Below are positions 58,518 to 64,000 of a stretch of 64,000 bases of DNA, one piece after another. The notes under the pieces are model-generated. The model was given only the letters and a program-made list of their open reading frames with translations, searched no databases and was not told the origin of the DNA. How positions within the stretch are numbered: position 1 is the stretch's first letter; each line of letters starts with the position of its first letter. The position numbers and the translations under genes are program-made. Source of the DNA: Schistosoma haematobium (Eukaryota; Platyhelminthes; Trematoda; Strigeidida; Schistosomatidae); the NCBI RefSeq assembly GCF_000699445.3, contig NC_067198.1:36422536-36486535 (forward strand), read 5' to 3'.

Positions 58518-60201
58518 CTATATCATTTTAAAATAACTCTCACTAGGAACTCATTTTACGTAGAGAATTCGTAGAAATTGAAGAGCACATGACATCTAGT
58601 TGATAAATTATCAGAGATACATATCTATCATAAAACATCACAATAAAAAATTACCATAACCTTAAAGTATTGCAGTGATCATAGTATTTCCGATCAAATC
58701 TACATGGTTTGTGTTTTAAGCTTTAATGCGACCCATAACTAATATCTTTACAAGTAATAGGTTCTAATACCAATTTTGAGAGAAATGTATCCAGAAATTA
58801 TTACGTCATAATTAAAGGATACATTAACTGACATGAAACTTGCATTTCGTGGACATTAAACCAGTATCGGATTCGTGCGATGTCTGTATGTGAAATCTTC
58901 TTGAAATGAATAGATATTTAAGTTTAAGGTTTTACTACTATACTTTTGAATTAAGGACTGATTGGATTATTCTGATACGAACGGCTATATCGTGAACTTG
59001 ATAATGGTACTTTGCATACAACTCAGCAATTATCCGTAAAATTAGGAAGAATATTAAGTGTGGGAAAAATTCGATATTCAAGTATAACAACCTGAAATGG
59101 TACAACCAAGCATGTATAGTAACATAAGCATGACCTTGAAGCGTACGGGATATTAGAGAACTAAATGTAGTGGAAACTAATCCGTAAAAGGATAAAGGTC
59201 TTGTGAAAAACTGAATTAGAAAGAAAGCGTCATCAGTTATGGTTCCCTGTGAACACTTGATATTAATAAACATTAAGTAACCCCGTAATCACCTTAACCA
59301 CTTACTTCTATGAAGTCACGATAGTGAACAATACAAATATCCAATCCAGCATGTTTTTGACGACTAATCATTTAGTCTATTAATGAATTTGACTATGTCT
59401 AAAAGAATAAAACGAAAAATTTATTCGTCACTATTATCGTTTTTTCATAACATAGGCCATTTACTACTCTCACTTCATAAGTAAGCAAGAGTGTTATTTG
59501 AATATTATCTAATACAATCATCGATAACGTCATAGTAAATGTGGACGTTCCAGAATTATTTGATTACACGGTCGATATTAAGTGATTTCCATATTGAAAC
59601 TTTCACAAGTTTACTCATGAAAAATCAATCAGGTATACATCAAACGTTGCTTGCAAGACACATTGAATTCATGAGTCTCGACTGTGTAACTACGAAATTA
59701 TGAAAATTTTTATAAGTTTTGGAATATGAAGGAAGATAATTTGTTGAAAACCATCTGATGTTAGTTCTTTTTGACCTATTTTCTCGTACAACAGCGTCCA
59801 TTCTTTTTAATGTTGTTTTTCGAGCTCTAAGCTAGATAGTTTTCATTTTCATTCTGAGCAACATCGTCTACACGAAATGAACGAGGATGATATTGCTCAG
59901 AACGATAATGTGATTTCCTCAATTAAATTGTCTATTTCAGAGAAAACAACACAAAAATCATTCATCTGAGCTGTGAAATCTTCTCTATCATTTCAATCTT
60001 CATTTCATACAGAGATTAGGACTTGAAATGATAGTAGAAAGCATATAGTAGACACGATAGTGAAATGCTGAATTAGAAAAAAAGCAGTAATTTGAAATCT
60101 TTTTATTTAATATATGAACAAATAAAATGGTGTTAAATAAATACTATGACTGATGAAGTTGTGAAAGAATATATAATTAATCATTTCACTACACTATTTA
60201 A
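58518..60201. other. Intergenic, nothing firm
   Basis: A hydrophobic 111-codon minus frame (58938-59273) is not recognised and lacks supporting context. Otherwise featureless. Confidence 0.4.
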
Positions 60202-60224
60202 ACTATAAATACCAATTATGGGTC

Positions 60225-61018
60225 ATTTCCATCAACGATTTGTATCAGTGAGAGAAACATTGGTCTTTCAACCAAAGGACGTGTTTACTGCACAGCAGTT
60301 CGTTCCATCCTACTTTATGGCAGTGAAACATGGCCGGTAACAGTAGAGGATATTCGTAGGTTATTAGTCTTCGATCAGAGGTGTCTTCGAAATATTGCTC
60401 GTATATCCTGGGACCATCGAGTAAGTAACACAGTTGTTAGGAAACGGGTACTAGGTAAGGATGGCAAATCACTTGATGACGTAGTGAAACTTCATCAGTT
60501 GAGATGGCTGGGACACGTGTTACGTATGCCCAACGACCGACTGCCTCGACGTGCTATGTTCAGTGGTATAGAAGTAGGTTGTAGGAAAGCTAGGGGCGGC
60601 CAGACCAAAACATGGCACAAGTCCATGAAGTCACTGACAAGTGGACTGAGTCATGTCGGTAGGTGTAGACTACCCGGTTGGGGACCACGAGATGATAGCA
60701 ACCGATGGTTAGAGACGCTGAATGACATGGCTCAAAATCGTTTGCAATGGCGCAGGTGCATCCACTCTCTGTGTTCTCCCAAATTCTAATCTCCTGAATC
60801 CTCCTTGTCTCTTTTTTTCTCTTCCCAAATTTATTTCACTGGATTATACTCATTGAATAACATCTTCAGACCCTAATCTTTCCGATTACTGCTTATACTT
60901 TTACTACTTCTACCACCATGGGATTTGGATCGACAACTGCATTTCTGTGCTAATGTGGTGTGGCAACTCGAACTGATGTACGTACGTACGAAGTTCTACG
61001 TTGTTACTGACTGACTGA
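60225..61018 (+). mobile_element. RTE/SR2-like element, best-preserved C-terminus and 3' UTR
   Basis: An uninterrupted frame from 60202 to 60789 reads CISERNIGLSTKGRVYCTAV, RSILLYGSETWPVTVEDIRR, LLVFDQRCLRNIARISWDHR, VSNTVVRKRVLGKDGKSLDD, HQLRWLGHVLRMPNDRLPRR, GGQTKTWHKSMKSLTSGLSH and GWGPRDDSNRWLETLNDMAQ. This is the RTE domain after the reverse transcriptase. Homology starts near 60241; codons before it are flank. The 3' UTR ends ttgttactgactgactga. About 180 codons without a stop suggests a fairly young insertion. Confidence 0.92.
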
Positions 61019-61594
61019 GATTAAGAACTATTTAATCCTAGCTTAGTTCTCACCAAATGTGTCGATACACTGCATTACAACGAATAGAATCCTCTCAACC
61101 CAGGACTTTCAAACCAAGTAAGATTATGAATATTCCGGGAGTAATGAATGGGGTTTGAAATAGCATTTGATATTCTTACTTGATAGAATGATAAGGACAT
61201 TTATTTAAAATCAGATTGCATCTGTTCGAATTAAAATAATTTAAATCACACTTAGAAAAAAAGTAATTTCTACTACTGACTAATACCATTTGAAGTATTC
61301 ATAGAAAATCCAAAATGTTTTGTACAGCTGCTCTATTAACAGTCTTAAATTAAATACTATCGCAGTATTACTGTTTATGAATTGGTTGATCGCTGATTAA
61401 AGCGTGTCTACTACCAGAAATTTTTAATAACTAGTGAAAAAAAGGCGGAAAAAATACATTCCCAAAGGGATGGTGTTGTAGTTTAAATTAAACATGCTAT
61501 TCTCTAAAAAGAAAATCATTTTCTCTTAATGTATTATTACCCCGTAAAAGAGTCACTATTGTGTAACCATAACGTCTTTGTTCTCTTCATTGAG
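61019..61594. other. Intergenic, nothing seen
   Basis: No recognisable feature before the possible exon. Confidence 0.4.
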
Positions 61595-61767
61595 TATCAA
61601 TGTTGTAAAACTTCTACAATGTATCTTTAGAATTATCCAGACGCTATTGTACGATGATGCAGTCAAAGGTAAAATTATATCCAAATCAATATTTTTTCAT
61701 GATCTGGTACATTTTATAGAACTACTGAAATCAGAGAACATTGAAATACCGTTTTATCGAAATGTAG
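61595..61767 (+). CDS. Possible internal exon, product unrecognised
   Basis: A pyrimidine-rich tract (ctttgttctcttcattgag) gives an acceptor and aatgtag|gttaag a donor. Between them one frame is open for 173 bases: INVVKLLQCIFRIIQTLLYD, DAVKGKIISKSIFFHDLVHF, IELLKSENIEIPFYRNV. The composition (charged, helical, few runs) is more protein-like than the neighbouring chance frames. No other exon of such a gene is identified here, and no family is recognised. Confidence 0.3.
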
Positions 61768-61819
61768 GTTAAGTTAAAATTTTACATTCTGAACTGTCTA
61801 CTTACTGAATGTAATAAAA

Positions 61820-62292
61820 TTTTCAGAACGGGTTTTGTGGAGATTTTAGAAATTTCACTGGTTGAAATCATGAGTCGGTTGAAGCTAGACCACCATGGAA
61901 TACCTGGAAACACTGGACGGCCGTTCCGTCCTAATATGGGACTCCTCAGCAGTGCTCATCCACGGTCCCGCCCCCGGCGAGATTCGAACCCAGGGTCAGG
62001 TTGGTTGTGAGATATCAACTCACTGAAGACAATGGTATACGGTGACACAACTTCGTGGATTGGTTGAAGTTAGACATCAACAGCGTCGGATGCCGAACAG
62101 CTCAGTGGTCTAATGGTTAAGCGCTCGCGCGCGGGACTGATTGGTCCTGGATTCGAATCTCGCCGGGGGCGGGATCGTGGATGCGCACTACTGGGCAGTC
62201 CCATACTAGGATGAAACGGCCGTCCAGTGCTTCCAGGTTTTCCATGGTGGTTTAGATTCAATTGACTCATGATTTCAATCCGTGAAGTAATC
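61820..62292. repeat. SINE-A inverted composite with full-length sense arm
   Basis: The minus arm (61820-61996) runs from tail to B box. The sense arm (61997-62292) has the leader (ttggttgtgagatatcaact), A box (agctcagtggtctaatggtt), B box (ggattcgaatctc), hammerhead and tail. Both hammerheads are damaged: GGAA for GAAA on the left, CUGGGCA core on the right. Confidence 0.87.
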
Positions 62293-62377
62293 AAGATTAG
62301 TCAATAATTTTTTCCTTATTACATAGTAATTGTCAAGTCAATAATTTTATGAATTGGCGTTTTTATCTTAAGATATA

Positions 62378-62795
62378 TGAATCTTTGGTGGCCTGTTTAA
62401 ATATCTGAGCTATTTTGGCCCTTTCATCTAGATATTTCAATAAGTTACCTGCTTTTTTGTTTGTTTGTTTGTGTTAACATATTATTATGTCTAATAATTG
62501 TATAACTTATTCAAGTAGGTTTATAAAACGTTTACAATCTTTCGGTGTACATGTTATAAAAAAGTTCAACCAGAGATATTATGGTTGCTGCTAATATACA
62601 GCGAAATGAATGTACATTATTCAGATATCGATTTATGAACTGCTAACATCTAATTGGCGAATATTTAATATTGAATATCAGGATCGACCAAGAAGTAAGA
62701 AATGGAAACTTGTTGAAATACTTTGTACTGACAATTCTATATTTTACCAAAAATATAATATCGAATAAAGCTAATAATAATAATAATAAATAAGG
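62378..62795 (+). mobile_element. Non-LTR retrotransposon 3' UTR and tail (family 1)
   Basis: Starts tttggtggcctgtttaaata and ends ggaaacttgttgaaatactt, aatataatatcgaataaagc, (TAA)n. The longest of three relatives. Coding sequence absent. Confidence 0.75.
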
Positions 62796-62884
62796 AAAGA
62801 AACATGTTAGATAGGGTGCTTCTAAGTATGTATTACAATGAGGTTGATTATTTTGAAAAAGAATGTCTGAATTTAATTTTTTTA

Positions 62885-63725
62885 GGGAATATTACACAAT
62901 ATTATTGTTAATATTATTATTAATGGCTTTATCCAATATTATATTTTGGTACAATATAGAATTTTCAGCACAGGGTATTTCAACAAGTTTCTTATACCAA
63001 AAACAGAAACAAAGACAAAAAAAGAAAAAGACGTTTAAGAAAAAAATCTGAAAAACTGTACAACTTTCCAAATTAGAGACATGTTAAGAATGCAAGTTAG
63101 TGACTAGGTTAACTCTAACAACCTGTTCGTCACAGAGTATATTTGCTAGGTAAGGTATTATAGAACTTTTATACTTTTGCTTGCGTGCATGGATTTTAAT
63201 GTAATTTCGTCTCGTTCTACCAGAAGATATACAAGGAGAAAGATATGAGTGAAGGAGATGGTTAGTATCTGATAAAATAACACCTGCCAGGAGTTTGCAT
63301 GACTTTAGATGTCTATCCACAATCATATTAATTATGACCTCAAAAGACTCACCACACACCTTGATAACTGCCCTCATCACTCTCCGTAATACAGCAAAGT
63401 CTTTTCTCAAAAGCCCGGGAAAGAATAATGGAGAACAGTAAGTACTAATAGGTAATATGCAAGAATTGACAAATTGTAAGAGGAAATGACGAGTAATCCC
63501 CAGAGCATGCAATCTCTTTATGCAGTAAGTCAGACGGCAAACCTTCTTCGATAACAATAAAACGTGAAAAGACGAAGAGTGTTCAGAGGAAAAGGTGACA
63601 CCAAGAAAATTGACCTTCGACATTGTGTTTATCAAATAGTCTCGATTAGCACAAGCATTATGGGATCTCAAAATGGTGTTTAGATGCCGTCCAAATGTAT
63701 AAAAGCTATGTTTGGCATTAGTCAA
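62885..63725 (-). mobile_element. CR1/SR1-like non-LTR retrotransposon, C-terminus and 3' UTR
   Basis: The minus frame (63084-63725, 213 codons) contains SKVNFLGVTFSSEHSSSFHV, LSKKVCRLTYCIKRLHALGI, TRHFLLQFVNSCILPISTYC, LRKDFAVLRRVMRAVIKVCG and the end VRVNLVTNLHS. FLGVTFSS is the conserved turn just after the reverse transcriptase in this class. The domain is uninterrupted, unlike the 45035 copy where the upstream part is frameshifted. The 3' UTR ends in an (AAT)n tail at 62900-62920. The homology stops near 63725, a 5' truncation. Confidence 0.9.
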
Positions 63726-64000
63726 CTACACAATCTAATAATTTTAATGAACGACTTTATTATTCACTTCTTTCCTACTATCTATTTTTAAAAGAGGTCC
63801 AGCTGGAAATATTTAGGTCCATGAAAGGCAAAAATGTAAAAAGAAACCATGTTACTTAAATGACAAACAGTTCCTTTGCTTTGGAAGCGTAAACATAAAA
63901 TATAGTTACACATCGAATTTGTAAGAACTTCTGCTCTGTTTTATGGTATATGAAATCGTACTTTGTCTCCCTCTCTCTCTCCCTCTCCCAGAATATTGAA
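63726..64000. other. Window end, nothing seen
   Basis: A CT-rich microsatellite at 63967-63990; no gene. Confidence 0.45.

Noticed and set aside
58938..59273. 111-codon hydrophobic minus frame
   Set aside because: Aromatic and hydrophobic bias is what AT-rich antisense DNA gives by chance; no support.

Overview
The window looks like nuclear DNA from a blood fluke (Schistosoma or a close relative). It is AT-rich, has almost no long open frames, and is packed with repeats that I recognise as schistosome types: tRNA-headed SINE-like units carrying hammerhead ribozymes (the Sm-alpha kind), RTE/SR2-like and CR1/SR1-like non-LTR retrotransposons, and a Penelope-like element with a GIY-YIG endonuclease. 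The species is not determined.

Layout. 1-13.6 kb: intergenic DNA with two RTE 3' ends (1.15-1.53, 2.4-2.6 kb), an orphan RTE 5' endonuclease piece (3.8-4.6 kb), SINE copies and microsatellites. 13.6-14.5 kb: one uninterrupted (CAT)n tract of 890 bases. 15-40.6 kb: the densest SINE/hammerhead region, with many head-to-head copies, a decayed RTE (24.7-25.3 kb), tandem/inverted Sm-alpha-type units (30.3-30.8 kb), a probable solo LTR (31.3-31.9 kb) and two non-LTR 3' ends. 40.6-42.3 kb: an unassigned tract. 43-47.6 kb: CR1-like and RTE fragments. 47.85-48.35 kb: a single-exon Ser/Thr-rich ORF. 49-53 kb: more repeats. 53.29-53.91 kb: the best candidate host gene segment, two in-phase exons. 57.7-58.5 kb: a 5'-truncated Penelope-like ORF. 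60.2-61.0 kb: RTE C-terminus with 3' UTR. 61.6-61.8 kb: a possible internal exon. 62.4-63.7 kb: a second CR1-like copy.

There are no operons, no convincing true tRNA or rRNA genes and no CRISPR. The window reads as intergenic or intronic DNA whose structure comes from retrotransposition.

Most interesting signal. The commonest SINE (called SINE-A here) repeatedly occurs as an inverted composite with its 3' end facing outward on both sides. At least two composites are bounded by perfect target-site duplications of 15-16 bases, so the palindrome went in as one unit. In some pairs both arms share private changes. The SINE also has an 11-base internal complementarity between its 5' region and its tail that would let its cDNA snap back and self-prime. 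Several copies keep a complete hammerhead core.
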